Shown: piece after piece, positions 43,265 through 52,059 of the stretch
Numbering within the stretch: the first letter of the stretch is position 1
Layout: every line of letters starts with the position of its first letter
NCBI GenBank assembly: GCA_947498325.1
Contig: CANMKE010000003.1
Location: 186,001 to 250,000, forward strand
Source: an uncultured Persicobacter sp.
GTDB taxonomy: Bacteria; Bacteroidota; Bacteroidia; Cytophagales; Cyclobacteriaceae
Direction: 5' to 3'
DNA length: 64,000 bases
The notes under the pieces: generated by a model
Seen by the model: the letters and a program-made list of their open reading frames with translations, nothing else
The model's database searches: none
What the model was told of the DNA's origin: nothing
Translations under genes and position numbers: made by a program

Positions 43265-44707
43265 ATGCCCAACAAAACCATCACTGTTGCCCATGGCGAC
43301 GGCATCGGACCAGAAATCATGGCAGCCACTTTAGCCATTCTTAAAGCGGCGAATGCACCTATTGATATTGAAGAAATTGAGATCGGTAAAGAGGTTTACC
43401 TGAAAGGGATTTCCGCAGGCATTGCACCTGAATCGTGGGAATCACTTCGAAGAAATAAAATATTCCTTAAAGCACCGATCACCACTCCACAAGGCGGAGG
43501 ATTCAAAAGCCTTAATGTGACCACCCGAAAAACCCTGGGGCTTTACGCCAATGTGCGCCCCTGCCGATCTTACTACCCTTATGTTCAGACACATCACCCG
43601 CTAACGGACATGGTGATTATTCGTGAGAACGAGGAAGATCTTTACGCAGGAATTGAGCATCAGCAAACAGAAGATGTTGTACAGTGTTTGAAACTGATCT
43701 CAAGAAAAGGCTGTGAAAAGATTGTCCGCTACGCTTATGAGTATGCACGTAAGTACGGCCGTAAAAAAGTAACCTGTATGACCAAAGACAATATCATGAA
43801 ACAAGCCGATGGTTTGTTTCACAGAGTCTTTGATGAAGTAGGAAAAGAATACCCTGAAATTAAGCAGGAACATATGATCATTGATATTGGCTCTGCCATG
43901 ATCGCCGATCGCCCTCACATTTTTGATGTGATCGTCACCCTGAACCTTTATGGTGATATCATTTCTGATATCGCTGCGCAAATCACGGGCTCCGTGGGGC
44001 TTGGCGGATCATCAAACGTAGGGGAGAACTATGCCATGTTTGAAGCCATTCACGGGTCTGCACCTGATATTGCGGGTAAGGATATAGCCAATCCTTCGGG
44101 CTTGATCAATGCCGCTGTGCTGATGCTTGTTCATATTGGTGCCCCAGAAACGGCGGCTAAAATTCAGAATGCATGGTTAAAAACCATTGAAGATGGCTTT
44201 CATACTGCTGATATCTACGATAAGAACAACAGCAAGACCTTGGTAGGCACTACTGCTTTTGCCGATGCCGTAATCGAGCGTTTGGGTCAGGTACCTTCGG
44301 AACTAAAAGCCGTAACCTATTCCGAGCAAAAGAGCGAGCCATTACCGATGAGCGTTTACCCTCCACAAACCAAAACACTTGTTGGAATTGATGTATTCGT
44401 GGACTGGAAAAGTGAAACCATGAACCCTAATGAAATAGGGGAAAGGTTAGCCGCACTACAACCTGACGGCCTGAAATTAAAAATGATCACCAATAGAGGT
44501 GTCAAGGTATACCCTAATGGGAACCCTGAAATTTCCTGTTCAGACCATTGGCGTTGTCGATTCACCGCTACAGCGGGTACCAACACCCATCAGCAGGTGG
44601 CTGATCTTTTAACTTTGATGGCAAAAAAGAATATCGATTTTATCAAAACGGAACACTTGTATGATTTTGACGGAGAAAGAGGTTACTCTTTAGGACAGGG
44701 CGAATAA
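43265..44707 (+). CDS. icd: NADP-dependent isocitrate dehydrogenase (Thermus type)
   Basis: Oxidative decarboxylation of isocitrate to 2-oxoglutarate in the TCA cycle. 480 residues: the catalytic domain (1-335) starts with HGDGIGPEIM and carries RENEEDLYAGIEH, the metal region, and EAIHGSAPDIAGKDIANPSGL; a C-terminal domain of about 110 residues (from LVGIDVFVDW) is the extra module found in the Thermus-type enzymes. NADP versus NAD use cannot be settled from motifs alone. It has its own terminator. Confidence 0.9.
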   Translation: MPNKTITVAHGDGIGPEIMAATLAILKAANAPIDIEEIEIGKEVYLKGISAGIAPESWESLRRNKIFLKAPITTPQGGGFKSLNVTTRKTLGLYANVRPCRSYYPYVQTHHPLTDMVIIRENEEDLYAGIEHQQTEDVVQCLKLISRKGCEKIVRYAYEYARKYGRKKVTCMTKDNIMKQADGLFHRVFDEVGKEYPEIKQEHMIIDIGSAMIADRPHIFDVIVTLNLYGDIISDIAAQITGSVGLGGSSNVGENYAMFEAIHGSAPDIAGKDIANPSGLINAAVLMLVHIGAPETAAKIQNAWLKTIEDGFHTADIYDKNNSKTLVGTTAFADAVIERLGQVPSELKAVTYSEQKSEPLPMSVYPPQTKTLVGIDVFVDWKSETMNPNEIGERLAALQPDGLKLKMITNRGVKVYPNGNPEISCSDHWRCRFTATAGTNTHQQVADLLTLMAKKNIDFIKTEHLYDFDGERGYSLGQGE

Positions 44708-44751
44708 GGTCAGCTATGAACTGACAAACGCCATGTTATAATTAAATATTT

Positions 44752-44792
44752 AGCGATGACCTATAACTCAGCATAGGTCATCGCTTTTTTTA
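44752..44792 (+). terminator. Intrinsic terminator of icd
   Basis: AGCGATGACCTAT / ATAGGTCATCGCT, perfect 13-bp stem with an 8-base loop and a T run. Confidence 0.92.
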
Positions 44793-44973
44793 TATTCAAA
44801 AAATCTGTGTTTCATTCCAGTAGAAATAACCCCGATTTTCGACACAAAAAATCATCTTCATATTTTGCGCTCCAAATATTACATCATTATTACATCTAAA
44901 TAAGCTCCTAAATTTAAATTCTTTAATACCATACTGATCGTCATCGTTATACCCACCAAACAACCATTCAATT

Positions 44974-46974
44974 ATGACGATGACAAAGCATCTTTCTTTC
45001 CTTTGCCTTATGGTATTGCTATTGGTCGCGGCCTGTAACAATAAACCTGACGAAGGAGTCCAACCAAATTCTACTGCATTAGAAGACCTGTCTATTCCCG
45101 AGGATTTCAATTTTGAAACTGAAAACATTAACAGTATCACTATTGATACTGACCTTAAAAACACCCCTTTTCGGTTAATGAATGAACATTTAGCCGTTAT
45201 CCTTGAAGAGAAAACAGATGCCAATGGGCAATTTTCACACGCCTTGAATATCCCCACCGCCTCTGACAAAATCTACCTTCAATTCAATAAAATTGGCGTT
45301 CCACAAGATTCCTTTGCCATCTCAAGAAGTGCTGGCTTTGATTTCCAGCTGAAAACCAGCAGAGGCAACGAAAGATCCCAGGCGACAAAAATCAACGGCG
45401 ACCCTGGACTCGGCTTCACCTATCTTGGTGGCTGGGATACCAATGGTGTGCCAGATTACCTTGAACCCATCTCAGACAATATCAGTGGGGACTTTATCCA
45501 AACTATTCAGACCACTTTGCCACAAGGCTACCCTGTCCCTGAATACAACCCACATTACCTCCAAAGCAGTGTGAAGGAATTTGCAGTAACTCAGAACAAT
45601 TCTGAGGTCTGGATTACCTTTGTGCATGAAAGTGCGGGTTTCAAAAACACAATCGGATTCTACACCTATCCAACAAATACGCCTCCACAGACCCCTGAAG
45701 AACTCAGCCATAAAACAATCATTTTCCCTAATGCGTCCTTGAACGGCAGTGGTGGTGGACTAATGATGGGCGATAAAGTAAAATTAGGAACGTTTGATGC
45801 TGGAACATCCATTGGCTTTTTCATCATCCCAAGTGGTTACGATGGCCAACAGCCTTCCCGTTCTCCTTTAGGCACCTTCTATTCTTTACTTGACCTGAAT
45901 CCTGAACAGGATCCAAACCAGCAGCATATGGTAATGCTATGGGATCAGGACGAAGACCGATTTGTCCTTGGCTTTGAAGACCTTAATCGAGAAAACAGTG
46001 GCTGTGACCATGACTTTAACGACCTTGTACTGACCATTACCAGTACACCTCAATTCTCGACCAGCAATGTACCAACGACACAGACCTTTTCAGACAGTGA
46101 CAACGACGGTGTGGATAATGCCTTTGATCGCGACCCGAATGATGCCCGCAGAACTTATTATGACTACTACCCTGGTGCAGGGACTTATGCCTCTTTAACT
46201 TTTGAGGATTTATGGCCAAGTAAAGGGGATTACGACTTTAATGACCTTGTTTTGGATTACCAGTATCAGATCGTTAAAAATGCGGATTACAAAGTATCCT
46301 TTATTGAAGGAATAATCATTATCAAAGCCATCGGGGCTGGGTATAGCAATGGTTTTGCAATTAGTTTCCCAGAACTCGGACAAGGTGATATTGAATCAAC
46401 AAAAATCGTAACGAAAGACCCGAATGATGCCGTCTTCAGTACTGGACTCTTCCAGCGTGCCTCTGACGGAACAGAAAGAGGGCAGCGACATGCCGTCATT
46501 CCAATTTTTGAAAATGCGTATGATATCATGCCATCTTTTGGAGGGGCGTATGTTAATGTGGTGAAAGCCAATCCTTACTTAACCCCCGACACCCTTCGTT
46601 TCTCTATTGAACTGACCACTCCTAAACTTATTTCTGAAATCGGTAATGCCCCTTTCGATCCTTTCATGATCGCCAACATGAAACGTGGCTATGAAATCCA
46701 CCTTCCTGGCCATGAAAACACCTCATTGGCAGATGTCGATTTGTTTGGTGAAGGCGATGACGATTCAAACCTCTCAGGATCCAAATTATACAAATCAAAC
46801 CATAACCTTCCGTGGGCCATCAACCTACCTGTTTCATTTGATTATACCCAAGAGGGAAAATCTATTGAAAAAGGTCATTTAAAATTTGTTGAGTGGGTGC
46901 AATCTGGCGGAAGCAGTTACCAGGATTGGTATCTTGATTTACCTGAATACAGGAATGACAGTAATATTTATTAA
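44974..46974 (+). CDS. LruC domain lipoprotein 1
   Basis: 666 residues. Lipoprotein signal with lipobox LVAAC (Cys about 21), then a linker and several beta-rich regions. Near residue 350 a DUF4114-like calcium motif CDHDFNDLVLTI is followed by a thrombospondin-3-like DSDNDGVDNAFDRDPND and then the LruC domain (from YYDYYPGAGTYASLTFEDLWPSKGDYDFNDLV). These surface domains are found in Bacteroidota and Leptospira and are thought to be adhesin- or envelope-related. The next gene is a paralogue of the whole chain. An ATG at 44980 is an alternative start. A TATTTTGC about 110 bases upstream is a partial -7 match. Confidence 0.85.
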   Translation: MTMTKHLSFLCLMVLLLVAACNNKPDEGVQPNSTALEDLSIPEDFNFETENINSITIDTDLKNTPFRLMNEHLAVILEEKTDANGQFSHALNIPTASDKIYLQFNKIGVPQDSFAISRSAGFDFQLKTSRGNERSQATKINGDPGLGFTYLGGWDTNGVPDYLEPISDNISGDFIQTIQTTLPQGYPVPEYNPHYLQSSVKEFAVTQNNSEVWITFVHESAGFKNTIGFYTYPTNTPPQTPEELSHKTIIFPNASLNGSGGGLMMGDKVKLGTFDAGTSIGFFIIPSGYDGQQPSRSPLGTFYSLLDLNPEQDPNQQHMVMLWDQDEDRFVLGFEDLNRENSGCDHDFNDLVLTITSTPQFSTSNVPTTQTFSDSDNDGVDNAFDRDPNDARRTYYDYYPGAGTYASLTFEDLWPSKGDYDFNDLVLDYQYQIVKNADYKVSFIEGIIIIKAIGAGYSNGFAISFPELGQGDIESTKIVTKDPNDAVFSTGLFQRASDGTERGQRHAVIPIFENAYDIMPSFGGAYVNVVKANPYLTPDTLRFSIELTTPKLISEIGNAPFDPFMIANMKRGYEIHLPGHENTSLADVDLFGEGDDDSNLSGSKLYKSNHNLPWAINLPVSFDYTQEGKSIEKGHLKFVEWVQSGGSSYQDWYLDLPEYRNDSNIY

Positions 46975-46981
46975 GCCATCA

Positions 46982-47044
46982 GGCTTACGCCTGTAAGCCC
47001 TCGCTCCCTTCTGCCCTCTTTAGTTGAAGGGAGCCTTAATTTAA
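46982..47044 (+). terminator. Two consecutive hairpins after LruC gene 1
   Basis: GGCTTAC / GTAAGCC (46982-46999), then GCTCCCTTC / GAAGGGAGC (47003-47044), followed by CTTAATTT. The T run is poor, so termination is likely only partial. Confidence 0.45.
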
Positions 47045-47173
47045 CACAAAGCAACCTCTTTCCACAACCAACCTTACATCCATTATATAACACCAAGAGA
47101 TCTAATTTCCTGAAAAAATAACTACACCACGAAGGGCTCGTAACTCTTCAAAAACTATTAACCTATTCTCAAA

Positions 47174-49195
47174 ATGAAAAAACATTATTTAGTAATCATC
47201 TTCGCCGCGATGGCATTATTTGCCTGTAAATCCGATCGGGAGAATGTTAACCCCAACCCAACACCACCCGATGGCCTTGAAGGAGCCCTTGTTCCTGATG
47301 GCTTTAATTATGAGATGGAGGCAGTTCAAGGAGTAACAATTAACACCTCCTTAAAAAACAAACGTTTCACCCTGATGTCCGAAGACTTCAAACCAGTTGT
47401 TGAGGGAGTTACAGGTGATGATGGCGGTTTCTTCTATGAAATGAATATACCAACAGCAACAGAAAACATGTATATTAAATTTTCTGATATTGGTATCCCT
47501 CAAGATTCATTTGCGATCAAACGCTCTGACGCCTTTACCTTTGAGTTCAATGGTGACCGTGCTGCAAACAATCGTACTGAAGCCGTTCAGGCAACAATCA
47601 CCGGAGACCCTGCATTAGGATTTAATTATCTGGGTACCTGGAACGAATATGGTTTCCCTTCTTACACTGTTTTACCTTATGTAGCGGCATCCACTGACCT
47701 TTTAGATGCCATTAACGTTTCACTTCCTGAGAGCTACCCTGTACCAGATTATAACCCTCAATACCTCTCATCCGAGATTCAGGAAATCGAAATTAAGGAA
47801 GATGACACAGAAATCACGCTTACCTTTATACATGAAGGCGCTGGATATCGCAATGTATTGGGCTTCTACACTTACCCAACAGGCACAACGCCTACCCTTG
47901 AAAACATCTCCCGCACTATTGTACTCCCAAATGCTTCTTATTACGGCAGTGGTGGAGCTTTATATTCAGGTGATAAATTTGAATTAGGTTCTTTTGACGA
48001 AGGCACAACTCTTGGCTTTTTCTTAATCGCTGATGGTTTCAACAGAACAACTTATCAACCTTCGAATACTTCACAGGGTACATTCTATTCAAGAGCTGAA
48101 TTCAACCCTGAGTCGGATCCTGAACTGCAAAAACACATGGTATTGCTATATTATGCGCCAGAAGATCAGGTGGTAATTGGTTTTGAGGATATTTTCAGAA
48201 ATTCTCCATCTTGTGATCAGGACTTTAATGACGTGATGTTTACCTTAAAATACAGCAAGAAGATTGACGTCAATGATATGCCAAATACTTCTGTTCCAAA
48301 AGATGATGATGATGATGGTTTAGATAATAAATTCGACAGAGACCCTAACGATCCTAACCGTACTTACTATGAGTATTATCCAAACTCTGGAGGTTATGCT
48401 TCATTAGCTTATGAGGATTTATGGCCAAGTAAAGGAGATTATGACTTCAATGATTTGGTCGTTGACTACCAATACCAAATTGTTAAAAATGGCGATTATG
48501 GTGTTACCTTTATCGAAGCAGAATTTGTTATTAAAGCTATTGGTGCAAGTTACCTGAACGGTTTTGCGATTAACTTCCCTGCGCTGTTACCTTCAGATAT
48601 TAAATCTGTGAAATTATTGACTTCTGATCCTGATGACGAGCCATTCAAAAAGAACTTGTTCGAAACTGTAAATGGTGTGGAGTCTGGCATTACCACCTCT
48701 GCAGTTATTCCAATTTTCGCCAATGCCTATGATATCATGCCGTCCCCTGAAGGTAAATCATATGTCAATGTAATTCAGGAAAATCAATATACTACACCTG
48801 ATACAATAAGAATGTCTATTGAGCTGAATACGCCATTGATATTCACTGAAATTGGACAGGCTCCATTTGACCCATTCCTGATTGCGGATCAAGGTAGAGG
48901 AACTGAGGTTCACTTACCTGGAAAGCCTAACACAGCACTTGCTGATATCGCATTATTCAGACAACATGATGATGATACCAGACCGAATATTGACAAATAT
49001 TATAAATCAGGAAACAACTTGCCGTGGGCAATCAATATTCCAACCTCATTCGCTTACCCTAAAGAAGGTAAAGCCATCAATACGGCACACCTGAAGTTTA
49101 TCGAATGGGTACAGTCAGGTGGAACAAGTGCTACAGACTGGTACATGGATGAGACAGATTACCGAAATACAAACAATATTTACAGTGCACCATAA
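47174..49195 (+). CDS. LruC domain lipoprotein 2
   Basis: 673 residues, clear paralogue of the preceding gene along its whole length: lipobox ALFAC, the same QDSFAI(S/K)R segment near 110, the CDQDFNDVMFTL motif, a calcium-type DDDDDGLDNKFDRDPND, and the LruC domain YYEYYPNSGGYASLAYEDLWPSKGDYDFNDLVVDYQYQIVK. The Thr/Asn linkers differ most. 199 bases separate the genes; the hairpins between them allow partial read-through. Followed by a strong terminator. Confidence 0.85.
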   Translation: MKKHYLVIIFAAMALFACKSDRENVNPNPTPPDGLEGALVPDGFNYEMEAVQGVTINTSLKNKRFTLMSEDFKPVVEGVTGDDGGFFYEMNIPTATENMYIKFSDIGIPQDSFAIKRSDAFTFEFNGDRAANNRTEAVQATITGDPALGFNYLGTWNEYGFPSYTVLPYVAASTDLLDAINVSLPESYPVPDYNPQYLSSEIQEIEIKEDDTEITLTFIHEGAGYRNVLGFYTYPTGTTPTLENISRTIVLPNASYYGSGGALYSGDKFELGSFDEGTTLGFFLIADGFNRTTYQPSNTSQGTFYSRAEFNPESDPELQKHMVLLYYAPEDQVVIGFEDIFRNSPSCDQDFNDVMFTLKYSKKIDVNDMPNTSVPKDDDDDGLDNKFDRDPNDPNRTYYEYYPNSGGYASLAYEDLWPSKGDYDFNDLVVDYQYQIVKNGDYGVTFIEAEFVIKAIGASYLNGFAINFPALLPSDIKSVKLLTSDPDDEPFKKNLFETVNGVESGITTSAVIPIFANAYDIMPSPEGKSYVNVIQENQYTTPDTIRMSIELNTPLIFTEIGQAPFDPFLIADQGRGTEVHLPGKPNTALADIALFRQHDDDTRPNIDKYYKSGNNLPWAINIPTSFAYPKEGKAINTAHLKFIEWVQSGGTSATDWYMDETDYRNTNNIYSAP

Positions 49196-49210
49196 TTTGA
49201 GAGATTAACA

Positions 49211-49244
49211 AAAAAGCCCGAGGCAAATGCTTCGGGCTTTTTTT
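49211..49244 (+). terminator. Intrinsic terminator of LruC gene 2
   Basis: AAAGCCCGAGGC ... GCTTCGGGCTTT with one mismatch and a T run, just after the stop codon. Confidence 0.88.
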
Positions 49245-49295
49245 ATGTCAAAATGAATCATCACTACTCACAGCTCGTAATCGGTAAATCGATTG

Positions 49296-50225
49296 TTAAA
49301 TATTTTCCAGGATGTCTTTTGACATCGCATCCAAATCAAATTTTGGTTTCCATCCCCAATGCGCTTGTGCGAATTGATCGTCGATGGAATCTGGCCATGA
49401 TTCCGCAATTTCCTGACGGTGATCTGGCGCATAAATCATTTTAAAATCTGGAATGATTTTCTGAATGGAAGAACCAATTTCTTCAGGAGCAAAGCTCATC
49501 CCTGCAAGGTTGTAAGAAGTACGGATCTTCACTTTTTCCGCAGGGCTCTCCATCAGCTGAATTGTTCCTCGGATCGCATCATCCATATACATCATTGGTA
49601 AAACTGTTCCTTTATCCAAGAAACAGGTAAACTCTTCGCCCTGCTTTGCCTTGAAGTAAATATCAACAGCATAATCTGTTGTTCCTCCACCAGGCATCGC
49701 TTTATAGCCTACCAAGCCAGGGTACCTTACCGAGCGAACATCGACACCAAACTTCTGAAAATAGTATTGGCACAACTTCTCTCCAGCCAGTTTATTGACA
49801 CCATACATCGTCGAAGGGTTCATCACCGTCTCCTGAGGAGTCATCACCTTGGGAGTATCAGGGCCAAAAACAGCAATAGAAGAAGGCCAGTAGATTTTAT
49901 TCAACCCTTTCTCACGTGCAAGCTCCAATACATTGACCAAACCGTTCATGTTGACATTCCAGGCTACACCTGGCTTCGACTCCCCAATAGAAGACAAAAT
50001 AGCTGCCAGATTATAGATTTGTGTAATCTTGTGTTTTTCAACAATTTCCCCCAAGCGGGCACGGTCCAAAATATCCAACTGCTCAAACGGGCCACGTGCT
50101 GCCTGTGCTCGTGCTGCTGTAATATCTGATGCAATGACATTATCCTCCCCGTAAAGCTTTCTCAGCTCATCGGTTAACTCTGATCCCAACTGCCCAAAAG
50201 CGCCTATGACTAATACTCTCTCCAT
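49296..50225 (-). CDS. tdh: SDR-type L-threonine 3-dehydrogenase (NAD-dependent epimerase fold)
   Basis: 309 residues, extended short-chain dehydrogenase. GAFGQLGSEL is the NAD-binding G-x2-G-x2-G; the catalytic triad shows as Ser in WPSSIAVFG and Tyr-x3-Lys in YGVNKLAGE. It is named threonine dehydrogenase because kbl, the enzyme for its product 2-amino-3-ketobutyrate, is encoded 400 bases away on the opposite strand; by fold alone it could be a sugar epimerase. The MMYMDDAIRGTIQLM segment fits the threonine dehydrogenase subgroup. Confidence 0.85.
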   Translation of the reverse strand: MERVLVIGAFGQLGSELTDELRKLYGEDNVIASDITAARAQAARGPFEQLDILDRARLGEIVEKHKITQIYNLAAILSSIGESKPGVAWNVNMNGLVNVLELAREKGLNKIYWPSSIAVFGPDTPKVMTPQETVMNPSTMYGVNKLAGEKLCQYYFQKFGVDVRSVRYPGLVGYKAMPGGGTTDYAVDIYFKAKQGEEFTCFLDKGTVLPMMYMDDAIRGTIQLMESPAEKVKIRTSYNLAGMSFAPEEIGSSIQKIIPDFKMIYAPDHRQEIAESWPDSIDDQFAQAHWGWKPKFDLDAMSKDILENI

Positions 50226-50378
50226 TCCTGAAACAAAAAAAAGATGAATTTTTTTAAATTAATTTTAATTATTCTTATCGAAATATGAATAAATTTAAAA
50301 TCACCCCTGAAGCACTCATGATACCTTGGGATTTCGGGTCTAATTTATGATTTTTGAATCAGTAAACAGCCTAAGATT

Positions 50379-50561
50379 ATGGAATTTATCGAATATTTGA
50401 GATCGAAGAATATTAATCCAAACCTTTTTGAGAAAAATGATACCGACAAGTATCAGCTTTGGAATCAAGAGTTTAGCCAAATGCACCCAAAAAGTTTTAC
50501 CATGCAGAAATTATTTGAAATTAATAATATTCGAAGAAAGTTCCCTTTAACAAAATATTAG
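50379..50561 (+). CDS. Small hypothetical protein, 60 aa, between tdh and kbl
   Basis: 60 residues, no signal peptide, helix-rich with charged and aromatic residues (YLRSKN, WNQEFSQMHPKSFT, KLFEINNIRRKFPL). It is the first of two plus-strand genes running away from tdh, 66 bases before kbl. The composition looks coding and the frame is full length, but no family is recognised. Confidence 0.55.
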   Translation: MEFIEYLRSKNINPNLFEKNDTDKYQLWNQEFSQMHPKSFTMQKLFEINNIRRKFPLTKY

Positions 50562-50627
50562 ACTGTCATTTATTAGTTACTCAATGTTATCTTCGGATAC
50601 ATTCCATAAACCTCCATTTTTAAAATT

Positions 50628-51818
50628 ATGTACGAAACGTTAAAGCCCGTATTGGAGCAAGAACTTCAGGCAATAAAAGACGCTGGTCTTTACAAATCTG
50701 AACGTATTATTACTACTCCACAAGGAGCGGAAATAAAAACTACTGAAGGCAAAGAAGTCATCAATTTTTGTGCAAACAACTACCTTGGCCTTTCTTCACA
50801 CCCACGTGTTATTGAAGCTGCCAAGAGAACAATCGACACCCACGGTTTCGGTTTATCCTCTGTACGTTTTATTTGCGGTACTCAGGACATCCATCGTGAG
50901 TTAGAGCAAAAGGTGGCCAAATGGTTGGGAACCGAAGATACGATCTTATATGCAGCGGCATTTGATGCCAATGGTGGGGTATTCGAACCGCTTCTTGGCC
51001 CTGACAGTGCCATTATTTCTGATGCCCTGAACCACGCTTCGATCATTGATGGCGTGCGTTTGTGTAAAGCAGCACGTTACCGCTACAAGCACAATGATAT
51101 GGCGGATTTGGAAGAGCAACTGAAAGCATCCCAAGACGCCAAACACCGCATCATCGTTACAGATTCTGTATTCTCTATGGACGGTACCATTGCCCAGTTG
51201 GATAAAATCTGTGATTTGGCCGACAAATACAAAGCTTTGGTGATGGTGGATGAGTGCCACTCTTCAGGCTTCATGGGTAAAACAGGAAAAGGAACGCATG
51301 AGCACTGCGATGTAATGGGCAGAATTGACATCATCACAGGTACTTTCGGTAAAGCTTTGGGAGGCGCTTCTGGCGGTTTCACTTCAGGTCGTAAAGAAAT
51401 CATCGACATGTTGCGTCAGCGTTCGCGTCCATATTTGTTCTCCAACACGTTGGCACCAAGTATTGTTGGGGCATCAATCGAAGTGATCGACATGTTGGAA
51501 GAAAGCACCGAATTGCGTGATAAAGTTTGGGAAAACGCCGCTTATTTCCGTGAAAAAATGACGGCTGCAGGTTTCGATATCAAACCAGGTAACCACCCAA
51601 TTGTTCCTGTGATGTTATACGATGCACCTTTGGCGCAACAATTCGCTGCTGACCTTTTGGAAGAAGGCATTTATGTGATTGGCTTCTTTTACCCTGTCGT
51701 ACCGCAAGGCCAGGCACGTATCCGTACGCAAATCTCGGCGGTTCATGAGCGTGAGCATTTAGATAAGGCAATTGCTGCTTTCACTAAAGTAGGTAAGAAA
51801 TTAGGCGTGATTAAATAA
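50628..51818 (+). CDS. kbl: Glycine C-acetyltransferase (2-amino-3-ketobutyrate CoA ligase)
   Basis: PLP enzyme that splits 2-amino-3-ketobutyrate with CoA into glycine and acetyl-CoA, the second step of threonine breakdown. 396 residues, alpha-oxoamine synthase family. The PLP lysine is in [15 protein letters not shown]; other blocks are [31 protein letters not shown] and [16 protein letters not shown]. Paired with the divergent tdh. Confidence 0.96.
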   Translation: MYETLKPVLEQELQAIKDAGLYKSERIITTPQGAEIKTTEGKEVINFCANNYLGLSSHPRVIEAAKRTIDTHGFGLSSVRFICGTQDIHRELEQKVAKWLGTEDTILYAAAFDANGGVFEPLLGPDSAIISDALNHASIIDGVRLCKAARYRYKHNDMADLEEQLKASQDAKHRIIVTDSVFSMDGTIAQLDKICDLADKYKALVMVDECHSSGFMGKTGKGTHEHCDVMGRIDIITGTFGKALGGASGGFTSGRKEIIDMLRQRSRPYLFSNTLAPSIVGASIEVIDMLEESTELRDKVWENAAYFREKMTAAGFDIKPGNHPIVPVMLYDAPLAQQFAADLLEEGIYVIGFFYPVVPQGQARIRTQISAVHEREHLDKAIAAFTKVGKKLGVIK

Positions 51819-51840
51819 GCCATTTCACGACGAAAATTTG

Positions 51841-51885
51841 ATCAGGTCACCTTGCTGCATTTCAGTAGGTGGCCTGATTTTTTTT
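51841..51885 (+). terminator. Intrinsic terminator of kbl
   Basis: ATCAGGTCACCT / AGGTGGCCTGAT with one mismatch, a 14-base loop and eight T. Confidence 0.85.
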
Positions 51886-51919
51886 ATGCCTTTTCATTAT
51901 TTGTTACTATTGAGTATAT

Positions 51920-51967
51920 TGTTCAAAATCGGACAGTAGTGTTCACTATCGCTCACAAAAGTGTCCG
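51920..51967. promoter_or_regulatory. Inverted-repeat cluster, candidate operator of the NtrC-type regulator
   Basis: TGTTC-N6-GGACA (51920-51935), TAGTG-TT-CACTA (51937-51948), and CGGACA (51930-51935) matched by TGTCCG (51962-51967). Overlapping half-sites of this kind in front of a regulator gene suggest a binding site, perhaps an enhancer for the regulator itself. Confidence 0.45.
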
Positions 51968-52059
51968 CTAAAGGCACACCTAACCCGCTGCACGATGCCA
52001 CAGCCGCCTTTTTCTTTTTGGCATTGTGTTGGGATCAAGATACCACAAATAACAAAACC

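Noticed and set aside
52018-52034. Sigma-54 promoter TGGCATTGTGTTGGG before the regulator gene
   Set aside because: The -24 GG fits but the -12 element lacks the GC (TTGC) at the required position; too weak to call.
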